A stretch of DNA of 64,000 nt, from contig CAXBDQ010000003.1 in the NCBI GenBank assembly GCA_963974675.1, positions 60,649 to 124,648 of the forward strand, given 5' to 3'. Origin of the DNA: Porticoccus sp963974675 (lineage in GTDB: Bacteria; Pseudomonadota; Gammaproteobacteria; Pseudomonadales; Porticoccaceae). Shown one piece after another: positions 40,781 through 49,757 of this stretch (its first letter is position 1; each line of letters begins with the position of its first letter). Position numbers and translations under genes: made by a program. The notes under the pieces were generated by a model that ran no database searches, was not told where the DNA came from, and worked only from the letters and a program-made list of their open reading frames with translations.

Positions 40781-42844
40781 ATGCTTTTTTCATTAAAAAA
40801 ATTTGTACTGCCATTAATATTGACACTGCTCAGTTCGGTTGTGAGTGCTGATGTTAAGTTCACCCAAAATCAGGCGGAAACAGCTACTGAAATCATCGAA
40901 AAATTGACAACGAAACACTATCGTCAACAACCCGTAAATGATGAGCTTTCACGTAACTTATTGAACCAGTATGTAGACCAACTGGATCCTGCAAAAAGTT
41001 ATTTTCTTCAGGAAGATATCAGTGAATTTAAGCAGTGGGAAACTAAGCTTGATGACATGCTCAAGGAGGGCGATCTAAGCGCCGGATTTAACATTTATAA
41101 CCGCTATTATAAAAGAGCACTCGATAGACTACAGAGCAATATAGCCTTGCTAGAAAGTGACTTTCAATTTGACCTAACTCAGGATGAATACCTCCCCTAT
41201 GATGTTGAGGGTAATGAATGGCCAATAACAATTGAAGATGCCGATGACTATTGGCGCAAACGAATCAAAGAAGCTTACCTGAGATTAAGACTCAATGATA
41301 AAGAACCCGAAGCTGCTCGAGAATTACTGATAAAGCGCTATACCAATCTCAAAAAACAACTGGCTCAACGTGATAGCGAAGATATTTTCCAGGTTTACAT
41401 GAATGCATTGACTGGGCTTTATGATCCCCATACGTCTTATATGTCACCACGTTCGAAGGAAAACTTTCAAATAGCATTATCGCTGTCTCTTACCGGTATT
41501 GGTGCCGTTCTTCAATTAGAAGATGAGCATACTCAAATTGTTAGTGTTGTCCCCGGAGGCCCAGCTGACAAGCAAGGTATTCTCCAAGCCGGCGATAAAA
41601 TTGTCAGTGTGGGACAAGATAAGGATGAAATGGTTGATGTGATTGGGTGGAGACTGGATGACGTCGTCAAACTAATCCGTGGAGAAAAAGATAGCACTGT
41701 GCGGCTTGAAATTATTCCATCTACAGGAGAATTAGCCGGTAATAACCGTGAAATTTCAATCATCAGGGATAAGATTCAACTTGAAGAGCAAGCGGCTAAA
41801 GCGCAGGTTATAGAGGTTAATAATGACCGTGGTATATACCGTGTCGGCGTTATAGAAGTCCCCACCTTCTACCTTGATGTTGAGGCCTATTACAATCGCG
41901 ACCCCGACTTCAAAAGCACCACAAAAGATGTAATGCGTTTGCTAGGCGAGCTTAGAGAGCAAAAAGTGGACGGTATTATTCTTGACCTCCGAAATAATGG
42001 TGGCGGCTTCCTTCAAGAAGCCACAACGTTAACAGACTTATTTATAGATCCAGGCCCTATTGTTCAGGTTCGCAACTCCGACCAATATATCTCCCGTAAT
42101 TATCGATCCAGAAGCGAAGCCTATTACCGAGGCCCATTCATGGTCCTGATCAATCGATTAAGTGCTTCTGCTTCCGAAATTTTTGCCGGGGCAATACAGG
42201 ACTATGGTCGAGGCCTAGTGGTCGGAGGCCAAAGCTTTGGTAAAGGTACAGTTCAAGTTCAGTTACCTCTTCAAGAAGGTGAAATCAAACTGACGGAATC
42301 TAAGTTTTATCGTGTATCAGGAGAAAGTACACAACACATGGGCGTCGTTCCCGACATTAAACTACCTTCCCTCTACGATATAGAAAAAGTAGGTGAAAGC
42401 AGCGAAGATAACGCTTTACCTTGGGATAAAATCCCCCCTGTCCCACACAGACACTACACTCTCAGCCCTGCCCCCCTTGATACACTTAAGGGGCGTCATC
42501 AACAGCGACTGGAATCAGATCCGGATCTAGTCTATCTCAGCAATGAACTAGAGCTAGTCAGTGAACGTCGCAAGATAAAACAACTTTCTCTGAATGAAGA
42601 AAACCGTCGCAGGGAAACAAAGGAGTATGACAACAAATTATTATCCATGGAAAATAAACGGCGTGCCGCCAAAAAGTTAGAAGCTTTTCCATCAGTGGAA
42701 GAATGGCGTGCCCAACACAAGCCAGGCGAAGACGACGATCGTATTCTTTCGGAGAAAGATCCGATTCTCTACGAAGTTGGAAATATAATGGGAGACTACA
42801 TGAGCTTTTCCCGTTCACCAGTAAGACAGGCCATGCACCCCTAA
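40781..42844 (+). CDS. prc: Tail-specific (C-terminal processing) protease Prc
   Basis: Periplasmic serine protease that degrades or trims proteins, including cell-wall enzymes, from the C terminus. A signal peptide covers residues 1-23 (LPLILTLLSSVVSA). The PDZ domain is around 235-330 and the protease domain carries the Ser463/Lys488 dyad in RLSASASEIF and QSFGKGTVQ. The C-terminal third is charged and helical, as in E. coli Prc. 687 residues is normal. xthA begins 1 base after its stop. Confidence 0.95.
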   Translation: MLFSLKKFVLPLILTLLSSVVSADVKFTQNQAETATEIIEKLTTKHYRQQPVNDELSRNLLNQYVDQLDPAKSYFLQEDISEFKQWETKLDDMLKEGDLSAGFNIYNRYYKRALDRLQSNIALLESDFQFDLTQDEYLPYDVEGNEWPITIEDADDYWRKRIKEAYLRLRLNDKEPEAARELLIKRYTNLKKQLAQRDSEDIFQVYMNALTGLYDPHTSYMSPRSKENFQIALSLSLTGIGAVLQLEDEHTQIVSVVPGGPADKQGILQAGDKIVSVGQDKDEMVDVIGWRLDDVVKLIRGEKDSTVRLEIIPSTGELAGNNREISIIRDKIQLEEQAAKAQVIEVNNDRGIYRVGVIEVPTFYLDVEAYYNRDPDFKSTTKDVMRLLGELREQKVDGIILDLRNNGGGFLQEATTLTDLFIDPGPIVQVRNSDQYISRNYRSRSEAYYRGPFMVLINRLSASASEIFAGAIQDYGRGLVVGGQSFGKGTVQVQLPLQEGEIKLTESKFYRVSGESTQHMGVVPDIKLPSLYDIEKVGESSEDNALPWDKIPPVPHRHYTLSPAPLDTLKGRHQQRLESDPDLVYLSNELELVSERRKIKQLSLNEENRRRETKEYDNKLLSMENKRRAAKKLEAFPSVEEWRAQHKPGEDDDRILSEKDPILYEVGNIMGDYMSFSRSPVRQAMHP

Positions 42845-42845
42845 C

Positions 42846-43652
42846 ATGAAAATTGTTTCATTTAATGCGAATGGTCTCCGCGCACGGCTGCACCAAATAA
42901 AAGCCATTATTGACAAACATTCCCCCGATATTATCGGCATACAGGAAACCAAAGTTTCTGATGACCAATTTCCCCTCAAAGAAATTCATCAGCTGGGCTA
43001 TGACGTCATTTATCACGGACAAAAAGGTCACTATGGTGTGGCCCTTCTCCACCGTTTGCCGTTACTCAATAGCCAGAAAGGCTTTCCCCAAGATAATGAA
43101 GAAAGCCAAAAACGCTTAGTCTTTGGAGAATTCGAATTTAACAATAAAAAGCTCAGTGTTTTTAATGGCTACTTTCCTCAAGGAGAAAGCCGAGAACACC
43201 CGCAGAAATTTCCATGCAAACGACAGTTTTACTCTAATTTATTGGAGCAAATGGACAGCCAGCACACACCTAATGAGCTGTTGTTGGTTATGGGTGATAT
43301 GAATGTGGCACCTTTGGATCAGGACATCGGCATTGGGGATGACAATCGTAAACGCTGGTTACGTACGGGAAAGTGTTGTTTTCTTCCAGAGGAACGTGAA
43401 TGGCTACAAAAGCTGGAACATTGGGGGCTAAAGGACAGCTATCAGCACTTTCACGCCAGTGAAACTAATCGTTACAGCTGGTTTGATTACCGTAGTCGTG
43501 GGTTTGAGCGTGAACCTAAACGAGGATTACGGATTGATCTGATGCTGGCAACATCACCACTCATGGAAATGGTTTCCGATACCGGAATTGATCATGATCT
43601 TCGAGCCATGGAAAAACCCTCAGATCACTGTCCTATTTGGTTATCCCTTTAA
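42846..43652 (+). CDS. xthA: Exodeoxyribonuclease III
   Basis: AP endonuclease and 3'-exonuclease of base excision repair. The 268-residue chain has the EEP-family motifs: MKIVSFNANGLRARL with the metal Asn, GIQETKVSDDQFP with the metal Glu, NGYFPQGE, LLVMGDMNVAPLDQDIG, and the C-terminal RIDLMLAT and SDHCPIWLSL. Start is 1 base after prc, so coupling is likely although the functions are unrelated. Confidence 0.95.
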   Translation: MKIVSFNANGLRARLHQIKAIIDKHSPDIIGIQETKVSDDQFPLKEIHQLGYDVIYHGQKGHYGVALLHRLPLLNSQKGFPQDNEESQKRLVFGEFEFNNKKLSVFNGYFPQGESREHPQKFPCKRQFYSNLLEQMDSQHTPNELLLVMGDMNVAPLDQDIGIGDDNRKRWLRTGKCCFLPEEREWLQKLEHWGLKDSYQHFHASETNRYSWFDYRSRGFEREPKRGLRIDLMLATSPLMEMVSDTGIDHDLRAMEKPSDHCPIWLSL

Positions 43653-43763
43653 TCCTTAAGAGTAAAATCCTACTGACAAATCGTGAATAACAACGTCAGC
43701 GTCAACCAATAGCATCCTCAAGCGTTTATAAGCATAGATCGTCCAGAAACAGAGGACATGGTT

Positions 43764-44226
43764 ATGCAAAAATTTACTATTATTGGATTATTGACTATTT
43801 CTATGGTGGCGATTGCTGCCCCCACTTTAGCAAAAGACCATCACAGCGACAGGAATCAGCATGACTCCTACCAAAATAGTCGCCAGTCTGATCGACACGC
43901 TGACCACAATAAACGAACTTTTCAAGGTAATAACAAAAAACATTACTCTGACCGTAATGCTCATAACGACTATTCCCATAAACGTTATTCTGAGCACAGC
44001 AAATATAATTACAGTGCCAATAAACATTAAACATTACGATCACAAATATTATCGTTCAGGCAAGAAGCATGGCTACAATTATCAGCCCTATGCACCTGGT
44101 TATTATTCACATAGGAATACGTACCACTATTCCAGACAGAGTCATTTTGTAGATGATTACTTCACAATACTGGGTGGCACAATTGTGATAAACGAATTGT
44201 TGTATCATTCACACGAACATCGCTAA
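43764..44226 (+). pseudogene. His/Tyr-rich secreted protein gene split by a 7-bp tandem duplication
   Basis: The first frame runs 43764-44030 and encodes a signal peptide (IIGLLTISMVAIAAPTLA) and a chain rich in His, Asp, Asn, Ser and Tyr. It stops inside a second copy of TAAACAT. The next frame then encodes HYDHKYYRSGKKHGYNYQPY and ends HSHEHR at 44226. Removing one TAAACAT copy joins both into one 152-codon frame with the same composition. The protein may bind metals; the family is not recognised. AGAGG lies 8 bases before ATG 43764. It could be a true null allele, a phase-variable gene or a sequencing error. Confidence 0.8.
44021..44034 (+). repeat. 7-bp tandem duplication TAAACAT x2
   Basis: TAAACAT at 44021-44027 is repeated exactly at 44028-44034. 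The TAA of the second copy is the stop codon that ends the first reading frame of the surrounding gene. A single copy restores the frame. Confidence 0.92.
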
Positions 44227-44243
44227 CAACAGGTGAGCGAATC

Positions 44244-44852
44244 ATGCTGACAAATGTTTACAGCAATGTAACAAGCACCTACAAAAGGAGTGGGACTCTG
44301 GAATTGCAAACCCTTGAAAATTTCCTGATAACGGTTGAACGCAGGGCCTTCAGGATTGCAGTGAGTTCACTGGGTAACCGTGAAGATGCCCTGGATGTGG
44401 TGCAAGAGTCGATGACTCAGTTGGTAGCCCGTTATAGCAGTAAAAATCCCGAGGAATGGCGCCCCCTGTTCTACCGTATTCTTCAAAGCCGTATCAATGA
44501 TTTACATCGGCGCCACAATGTTCAAAACAGAGTAAAAGGCTGGCTAAATCGATTTAGGGATAAGGATGACGGCACCGAAATAGAGGAAGATCCGCTTCAA
44601 AATGTACCGGGGCCAGACAGTTATTCTCCGCATCAACAACATGAAACAGGTCGACAACTCGCAGTGCTGCAATCTGCCTTGAAAGCCTTGCCAGGCCGAC
44701 AGAAACAGGCTTTCATACTAAGATGCTGGGAAGGCATGAGTACCGCAGAAACTGCCGTCGCCATGAAATGTAGTGAAGGCAGTGTTAAAACACATTATTC
44801 CCGAGCGACCCACAGTCTGAGAGCTACACTAGGAGAGCACTGGTATGAATAA
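44244..44852 (+). CDS. RNA polymerase ECF-type sigma factor
   Basis: A 202-residue sigma-70 family protein with region 2 (GNREDALDVVQESMTQLVAR) and region 4 helix-turn-helix (TAETAVAMKCSEGSVKTHYS), lacking regions 1 and 3. The ATG at 44244 has AGGTGAG upstream, but AAAAGGAG at 44283-44290 suggests the real start may be a non-ATG codon near residue 19-21, just before LQTLENFLITVERR, where relatives begin. It overlaps the next gene by 8 bases. The set sigma / small membrane protein / DUF3106 recurs in proteobacteria. Confidence 0.85.
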   Translation: MLTNVYSNVTSTYKRSGTLELQTLENFLITVERRAFRIAVSSLGNREDALDVVQESMTQLVARYSSKNPEEWRPLFYRILQSRINDLHRRHNVQNRVKGWLNRFRDKDDGTEIEEDPLQNVPGPDSYSPHQQHETGRQLAVLQSALKALPGRQKQAFILRCWEGMSTAETAVAMKCSEGSVKTHYSRATHSLRATLGEHWYE

Positions 44853-45189
44853 ATCAGGTATGAACGACTTTGAAAAACAAATACAGGATGTTTTACGCAG
44901 CACTGAAAGAGAACTGGATGCTGATACAGCCCAACACTTAGTGCAAGCTCGTTCACGAGCATTAAAGTCAGCAGGTAAACGTCAAACTGCCCGATTCTTC
45001 ATGCCTGTAACAGGGATGGCCTTAGCCTCCGTTGTCGCACTGGTATTGGTTTTATCTCCTAATCTACAAGATAACCAGACAACCCCAATGGGAAATGATG
45101 AAATGTTACTCAGTGAAGGCATCGATCTGTATGAGGATATGGACTTTTACTACTGGTTGGCCAGTGAAGATAACAACCTAAAGGGTTAG
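44845..45189 (+). CDS. Small membrane protein, probable anti-sigma factor (DUF3619-like)
   Basis: A 114-residue protein with one helix (about 52-69, FMPVTGMALASVVALVLVL), a cytoplasmic N-terminal part with DTAQHLVQARSRALKSAG, and an acidic outer tail (LYEDMDFYYWLASED). Its 8-base overlap with the sigma gene and its topology fit an anti-sigma factor; the sequence resembles DUF3619 proteins found at this place in other proteobacteria. Function is inferred from context. Confidence 0.72.
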   Translation: MNKSGMNDFEKQIQDVLRSTERELDADTAQHLVQARSRALKSAGKRQTARFFMPVTGMALASVVALVLVLSPNLQDNQTTPMGNDEMLLSEGIDLYEDMDFYYWLASEDNNLKG

Positions 45190-45198
45190 GGTTCTAGA

Positions 45199-45624
45199 AT
45201 GAATATTCGTCATCAAGGTTTTATCTGGGGGTTCTTATTTGCCCTTCCGATGCTTTTTACCTCTACTGTCATGGCTCAACATTCACACGCCATCCCTAAC
45301 CACGAAGGCATGCATCCTTGGCAGGACGTCAAGCCTTCTTGGGAAATGGCTGATAGAGAGAGAGAACCTCACTACCGAGACCATAAACAACATGGCTATA
45401 AACATTATGAAGAGCTGTCGCCAGAGCAGCAGAAAAAATTAAAACAACGTCGTGATGCTTTTAATGCACTGCCAAAAGAAGAGCAAGAACGAATCCACAA
45501 GGCAAGAGAGAGGTTTCGCAATATGCCACCCGAGAAACGCGAAAAACTAAAAGAAAAATGGCGAAAAATGAGCCCTGAAGAAAAAAAGAAAGCTCGTAAA
45601 GAAAAATATAAGGATCATCATTAA
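45199..45624 (+). CDS. DUF3106 secreted protein
   Basis: A 141-residue exported protein: signal peptide ending VMAQHSHA, a His/Trp-rich linker, then repeated helical units of the form LSPEQQKKLKQRRDAFNALP, ALPKEEQERI and MPPEKREKLK, each carrying the P-E-x-(R/K) pattern typical of DUF3106. The C terminus is very Lys-rich. It lies 9 bases after the presumed anti-sigma gene. Possible roles include envelope stress sensing by analogy with Spy/CpxP-like helical repeats (inference). Confidence 0.8.
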   Translation: MNIRHQGFIWGFLFALPMLFTSTVMAQHSHAIPNHEGMHPWQDVKPSWEMADREREPHYRDHKQHGYKHYEELSPEQQKKLKQRRDAFNALPKEEQERIHKARERFRNMPPEKREKLKEKWRKMSPEEKKKARKEKYKDHH

Positions 45625-45666
45625 ATAGCTCTACTCTATCCCGACTGTTACTGGACGTTAATCCAT

Positions 45667-45696
45667 AAAAAAACCGGCCACTGAGGCCGGTTTTTT
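45667..45696. terminator. Bidirectional intrinsic terminator
   Basis: Perfect arms AACCGGCC and GGCCGGTT, extended by A- and T-runs, around loop ACTGA. It separates the convergent DUF3106 gene and etfA. Confidence 0.9.
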
Positions 45697-45740
45697 GTTG
45701 AAAATATTACAGTTTGGTGTCAATAATTTCGATCTAAAGC

Positions 45741-46670
45741 CTATAGCTTTGCTTCCATCTCTGGCAACACATCAAATAAATCTGCCACCAATCCATAGTC
45801 TGCGATTTGAAAAATAGGCGCTTCTTCATCTTTGTTAATGGCGACAATCACTTTGCTGTCTTTCATCCCAGCTAAATGCTGAATAGCACCAGAAATACCC
45901 ACAGCAATATATAGCTCAGGGGCAACAATTTTCCCGGTTTGCCCAACCTGCATATCATTGGGGACAAATCCTGCATCTACAGCTGCGCGTGAGGCACCGA
46001 TGGCAGCCCCGAACTTGTCAGCCACTTTTTCAAGCAGCTGAAAATTTTCACTGCTGGCCATACCTCGGCCTCCGGAAATAACAATTTTGGCTGACGTCAA
46101 TTCTGGTCGTTCAGAAACGGCCAATTCTTCGCCAACAAAGGTTGAGGTTCCAGAATCATGTGCGTTATCAATAGATTCAATACTAGCTGAACCACCCTCT
46201 TCTGAAGCTGCATCAAATGCGGTAGTACGCACAGTCATAACTTTGATGGCATCAGTACTTTTCACTGTTGCGATAATGTTACCAGCATAGATAGGCCGCT
46301 TGAACGTATCCGCACTTTCTACCGTCATAATGTCTGATATTGGCTGTACATCCAGCAACGCAGCCGCACGGGGTACAACATTCTTTCCAGTAGTTGTGGC
46401 AGGAGCCAGAACATGTGAGTAACCAGAAGCCAATTCTGCTATCAGCGGCGCAAAATTTTCTGCTAACCGATGACCATAGGCAGGATTGTCAGCAACAAGC
46501 ACCTTGTTAACACCCAGTATTTTTGCCGCGTTAGTAGCAACATCACCACATCCAGACCCAGCCACCAATACAGTAATCTCTCCACCTATCGCCTGAGCCG
46601 CAGTAACAGTATTCAGTGTCGCTGCCTTTAAACTACTATTATCATGTTCTGCAATGACTAAAATGCTCAT
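45741..46670 (-). CDS. etfA: Electron transfer flavoprotein subunit alpha
   Basis: Alpha subunit of ETF, which collects electrons from acyl-CoA and other dehydrogenases. The C-terminal FAD-binding domain is visible: ISGGRGMASSENFQLLEKVAD, GQTGKIVAPELYIAVGISGA and the conserved NKDEEAPIFQIADYGLVADL. 309 residues is normal. It overlaps etfB by 4 bases. etfD for the quinone oxidoreductase is divergent nearby. Confidence 0.95.
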   Translation of the reverse strand: MSILVIAEHDNSSLKAATLNTVTAAQAIGGEITVLVAGSGCGDVATNAAKILGVNKVLVADNPAYGHRLAENFAPLIAELASGYSHVLAPATTTGKNVVPRAAALLDVQPISDIMTVESADTFKRPIYAGNIIATVKSTDAIKVMTVRTTAFDAASEEGGSASIESIDNAHDSGTSTFVGEELAVSERPELTSAKIVISGGRGMASSENFQLLEKVADKFGAAIGASRAAVDAGFVPNDMQVGQTGKIVAPELYIAVGISGAIQHLAGMKDSKVIVAINKDEEAPIFQIADYGLVADLFDVLPEMEAKL

Positions 46671-47419
46671 CCGATAACCTTCGCTTCGTTTCTTAGTTTG
46701 TCCAGCAATTCATCAACACTTGCTACTTTGATACCGGCAGCTCGCGCCGCAGGCGGCTCAACTTTCAAAATACTGACCCGCGGGCTTGTATCCACACCTA
46801 GCGCCTCAGGCGTTGTGTCGTCAATGGGCTTTTTCTTAGCTTTCATGATATTGGGTAATGACGCATAGCGTGGCTCATTGAGCCTAAGGTCTGTGGTCAC
46901 AATAGCAGGCAACACAAGACTAACAGTCTGCAAACCACCATCAATTTCACGCGTGACGCTGGCTTTTCCAGCATCGATAGTAAGCTCCGAAGCAAATGTC
47001 CCCTGAGGATAGCCTGTTAGTGCACCTAACATTTGCCCGGTTTGATTATTATCACCATCAATGGATTGTTTACCCATTAGCACGACATCAGGGCTTTCCT
47101 GATCACAAATGGCTTTGAGGCATTTAGCAATGGCCAATGGCTCTAAATCCTGATCTGTCTTTATCAGAATGCCTCTGTCCGCACCAAGAGCCAACGATGT
47201 ACGAATTTGTTCCTGTGCCTGTTGAGAGCCAATAGAAACGACAACAATTTCCGTTGCTATCCCCTTTTCTTTGAGACGAACAGCTTCTTCCACTGCTATC
47301 TCACAAAATGGGTTGATCGACATCTTTAAATTATTCAGTTCCACACCAGAACCATCGGCCTTAGGCCGAACTTTGACGTTGTAATCCACAACGCGTTTAA
47401 CAGCGACAAGCACTTTCAT
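46667..47419 (-). CDS. etfB: Electron transfer flavoprotein subunit beta
   Basis: Beta subunit of ETF, binding AMP. The chain starts MKVLVAVKRVVDYNVKVRPK and has NPFCEIAVEEAVRLKE and VLMGKQSIDGDNNQTGQML, all family hallmarks, followed by VTREIDGGLQTVSLVLPAIVTTDLRLNEPRY, the recognition-loop region. 250 residues. It is transcribed ahead of etfA, with a 4-base overlap. Confidence 0.95.
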   Translation of the reverse strand: MKVLVAVKRVVDYNVKVRPKADGSGVELNNLKMSINPFCEIAVEEAVRLKEKGIATEIVVVSIGSQQAQEQIRTSLALGADRGILIKTDQDLEPLAIAKCLKAICDQESPDVVLMGKQSIDGDNNQTGQMLGALTGYPQGTFASELTIDAGKASVTREIDGGLQTVSLVLPAIVTTDLRLNEPRYASLPNIMKAKKKPIDDTTPEALGVDTSPRVSILKVEPPAARAAGIKVASVDELLDKLRNEAKVIG

Positions 47420-48059
47420 CGAATACCCTTTGGACTTGTTCAGTTAACATGAGAGGGACTAACTTTTCTAACCCCATTAAGGGTGCTAATCATGCCGTTA
47501 CAGAGGGGGCAAATCAAGAAAATGGCTGTTTTATCTCCATCTATGGCTGACTATCGGGTTCTGGCTGATGAGTCACCAAATCTTCATAGCACCCTTGAGG
47601 CAGACAAGATAAAATCTCTCCCCTAATAACCTGTAATGAGCCTTGAGGAATTGCGCATTGTATCTAGAAATTTTTATGTGCGAAAAACATTGAAGCCTTA
47701 AATTTCTCTGGGCCGTTTGATGTAAAAAAAACCTTTCCACCATAAAGACTAGAGGAAACCTCAATACCAGCTCTCAGGTTGGATTGACAAAGGAAAGCTT
47801 GTTACATCCGATGGCATTTCTACAGATATCGATATGTCTCTGTATCTAATCTCGAGGCTTATCAAACAGCTTGCAGAGAAAACGACTAAACAGATAGAGT
47901 TTGAGTAGTGCAAAAACTCATAACATACGGGTGGGCGGCTACAATGTCGCTATACGGCTTCAAAACCAAGCGTGAACTTGATTAACCGTGAACATAAACG
48001 CGGTGAATAAGAAAATAATAAAAGCTTAATCGTGCTATAGAAGTGCAAAGGAGATTTCA
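47420..48059. other. 640-base intergenic region between etfB and etfD
   Basis: Both flanking genes are divergent, so their promoters should lie here. No intact gene is seen. Bases 47777-47908 carry a DJ-1/PfpI-type coding remnant. The rest (47420-47750, 47910-48040) shows no recognisable coding or symmetric element. Confidence 0.6.
47753..47908 (+). pseudogene. 3'-terminal remnant of a DJ-1/PfpI family gene
   Basis: In one plus-strand frame an open stretch runs from just after a TAG (47750) to TAG 47908. It reads GWIDKGKLVTSDGISTDIDM, then SLYLISRLIKQLAEKTTKQI. This matches the C-terminal end of DJ-1/PfpI/GATase1-like proteins (pattern DGKxVTSxGISxGIDMALxL). There is no start codon, no upstream nucleophile-elbow Cys and no ribosome-binding site, so it is a decayed fragment. 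The family call rests on pattern recognition over about 45 residues. Confidence 0.6.
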
Positions 48060-49697
48060 GTGGAACGTGAATATATGGATTACGATGTCGTCATTGTTGG
48101 AGCGGGTCCTTCTGGTCTATCTGCAGCTTGTCGCTTAAAACAATTAAATACCGAACTCTCTGTTGTTGTTGTTGAAAAAGGCTCAGAGGTAGGTGCTCAT
48201 ATTCTCTCTGGTGCTGTAGTAGAACCTACCGCACTCAATGAGCTATTTCCTGACTGGAAAGATCAAGGCGCACCACTCAACACCCCAGTCACAGATGACA
48301 ATATATATGTCTTTACCGAAAAGAAAGGCATTAAAATTCCTGCCTTATTTGCGCCCAAAACCATGCATAACACTGGCAACTACATTGTCAGCTTAGGCAG
48401 CTTGTGCCGCTGGCTAGCAGAACAAGCAGAAAATTTAGGCGTAGAGATTTTCCCCGGTTTTGCTGCAGCAAGTGTTCTCTACGGTGAAGATGGTGCTGTT
48501 ACTGGTATCATCACTGGTGATATGGGTGTCGACACGAATGGTGAGCACAAAGACGCCTATATGCCCGGTATGGAGTTACGAGCAAAATACACCTTGTTTT
48601 CGGAGGGCTGTAGAGGCCACCTTGGGAAGCAGCTCATTGAAAAGTTTTCTCTCGACAGTGCCTCCGAGCCACAGCATTACGGATTAGGTATAAAAGAACT
48701 TTGGACTGTTCCTGCAGATAAGCACCAACCAGGTTTAGTATTGCACAGCGCCGGCTGGCCGTTAGGCGAGAGTAATTCGGCAGGAGGTGGGTTTCTCTAC
48801 CACATGGAAGATAATCAAGTAGCCGTTGGCCTCATTGCTGATCTCTCCTACTCCAACACATTTCTTAGCCCTTTTGACGAATTTCAGCGTTACAAGCATC
48901 ATCCTGTCATCCGTCAATACCTTGAAGGTGGAGAACGGGTTTCTTATGGCGCCAGGGCTTTAGTCAAAGGTGGCCTGCAATCACAACCCAAGATGACCTT
49001 TGCGGGTGGACTTTTGATTGGAGACAATGCGGGAACCCTGAACTTTGCCAAAATCAAGGGTATCCACACGGCCATGAAATCCGGAATGATTGCGGCAGAA
49101 TCTGTAGCCAAAGCCGTCAATGACGAACGCCAACATGATGAGCTCACTGAATATACCCTTGCTTATAAAGAGAGTTGGGCCTACAAGGAACTGCACGTTC
49201 AACGCAACTTTGGACCCGCCCAACACAAATGGGGCAACATCCTTGGTTCAGCCTATGCTTTTCTCGATATAAACCTGTTCAACGGCAAACTGCCCTGGAC
49301 ATTAAAAGACCCAGAGCCAGATCACAGCAAGCTAAAACCTTCCATAGAATGCCAACCCATTCATTATCCAAAGCCTGATAACAAGCTGAGTTTTGACAAG
49401 CTCTCCTCAGTATTTCTATCCAACACAAATCATGAGGAAAATCAGCCCTGCCACCTAGTATTAAAGAATTCCGATGTACCTATAGATTACAATCTTCCGC
49501 TATTTGATGAGCCAGCACAGCGCTATTGTCCAGCGGGCGTTTATGAAGTGATAGAAGGTGAAAATGGAACGAAAAAGTTTCAGATCAATGCACAGAACTG
49601 CGTGCATTGTAAAACCTGTGATATCAAAGATCCTACCCAGAATATAACTTGGGTTGCACCTGAAGGATCAGGTGGGCCAAGCTATCCAAACATGTGA
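48060..49697 (+). CDS. etfD: Electron transfer flavoprotein-ubiquinone oxidoreductase
   Basis: ETF-QO takes electrons from ETF into the ubiquinone pool at the inner membrane. The 545-residue protein has the N-terminal FAD motif VVIVGAGPSGLSAACRL, FSEGCRGHLGKQLI, and the C-terminal [4Fe-4S] ligands in YCPAGVYEV and QNCVHCKTCDIKDPTQN, ending GGPSYPNM. The GTG start at 48060 has AAAGGAG 7 bases upstream. Divergence from etfBA keeps all ETF genes in one locus. Confidence 0.95.
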   Translation: MEREYMDYDVVIVGAGPSGLSAACRLKQLNTELSVVVVEKGSEVGAHILSGAVVEPTALNELFPDWKDQGAPLNTPVTDDNIYVFTEKKGIKIPALFAPKTMHNTGNYIVSLGSLCRWLAEQAENLGVEIFPGFAAASVLYGEDGAVTGIITGDMGVDTNGEHKDAYMPGMELRAKYTLFSEGCRGHLGKQLIEKFSLDSASEPQHYGLGIKELWTVPADKHQPGLVLHSAGWPLGESNSAGGGFLYHMEDNQVAVGLIADLSYSNTFLSPFDEFQRYKHHPVIRQYLEGGERVSYGARALVKGGLQSQPKMTFAGGLLIGDNAGTLNFAKIKGIHTAMKSGMIAAESVAKAVNDERQHDELTEYTLAYKESWAYKELHVQRNFGPAQHKWGNILGSAYAFLDINLFNGKLPWTLKDPEPDHSKLKPSIECQPIHYPKPDNKLSFDKLSSVFLSNTNHEENQPCHLVLKNSDVPIDYNLPLFDEPAQRYCPAGVYEVIEGENGTKKFQINAQNCVHCKTCDIKDPTQNITWVAPEGSGGPSYPNM

Positions 49698-49701
49698 AAA
49701 T

Positions 49702-49747
49702 ACAAATAGTTGGGGTGTTTTATTAATTGATTACTTTAACTATTTGT
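49702..49747. other. Inverted repeat between convergent etfD and DUF1285 genes
   Basis: Perfect 10-base arms ACAAATAGTT and AACTATTTGT, 26 bases apart. AT-rich and without a T-run, so termination would be weak; it may be a shared 3'-end structure for both convergent transcripts. Confidence 0.4.
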
Positions 49748-49757
49748 CTGTTCAGTG

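Noticed and set aside
43861..44020. N-terminal part of the second frame of the His-rich gene read as a separate protein
   Set aside because: This part is an out-of-frame reading of the first frame; only the region after the duplication (from about 44028) looks like genuine coding sequence in that frame.
47573..47764. 63-codon minus-strand frame between etfB and etfD
   Set aside because: No ribosome-binding site and no recognisable sequence; it lies next to the plus-strand DJ-1/PfpI remnant.
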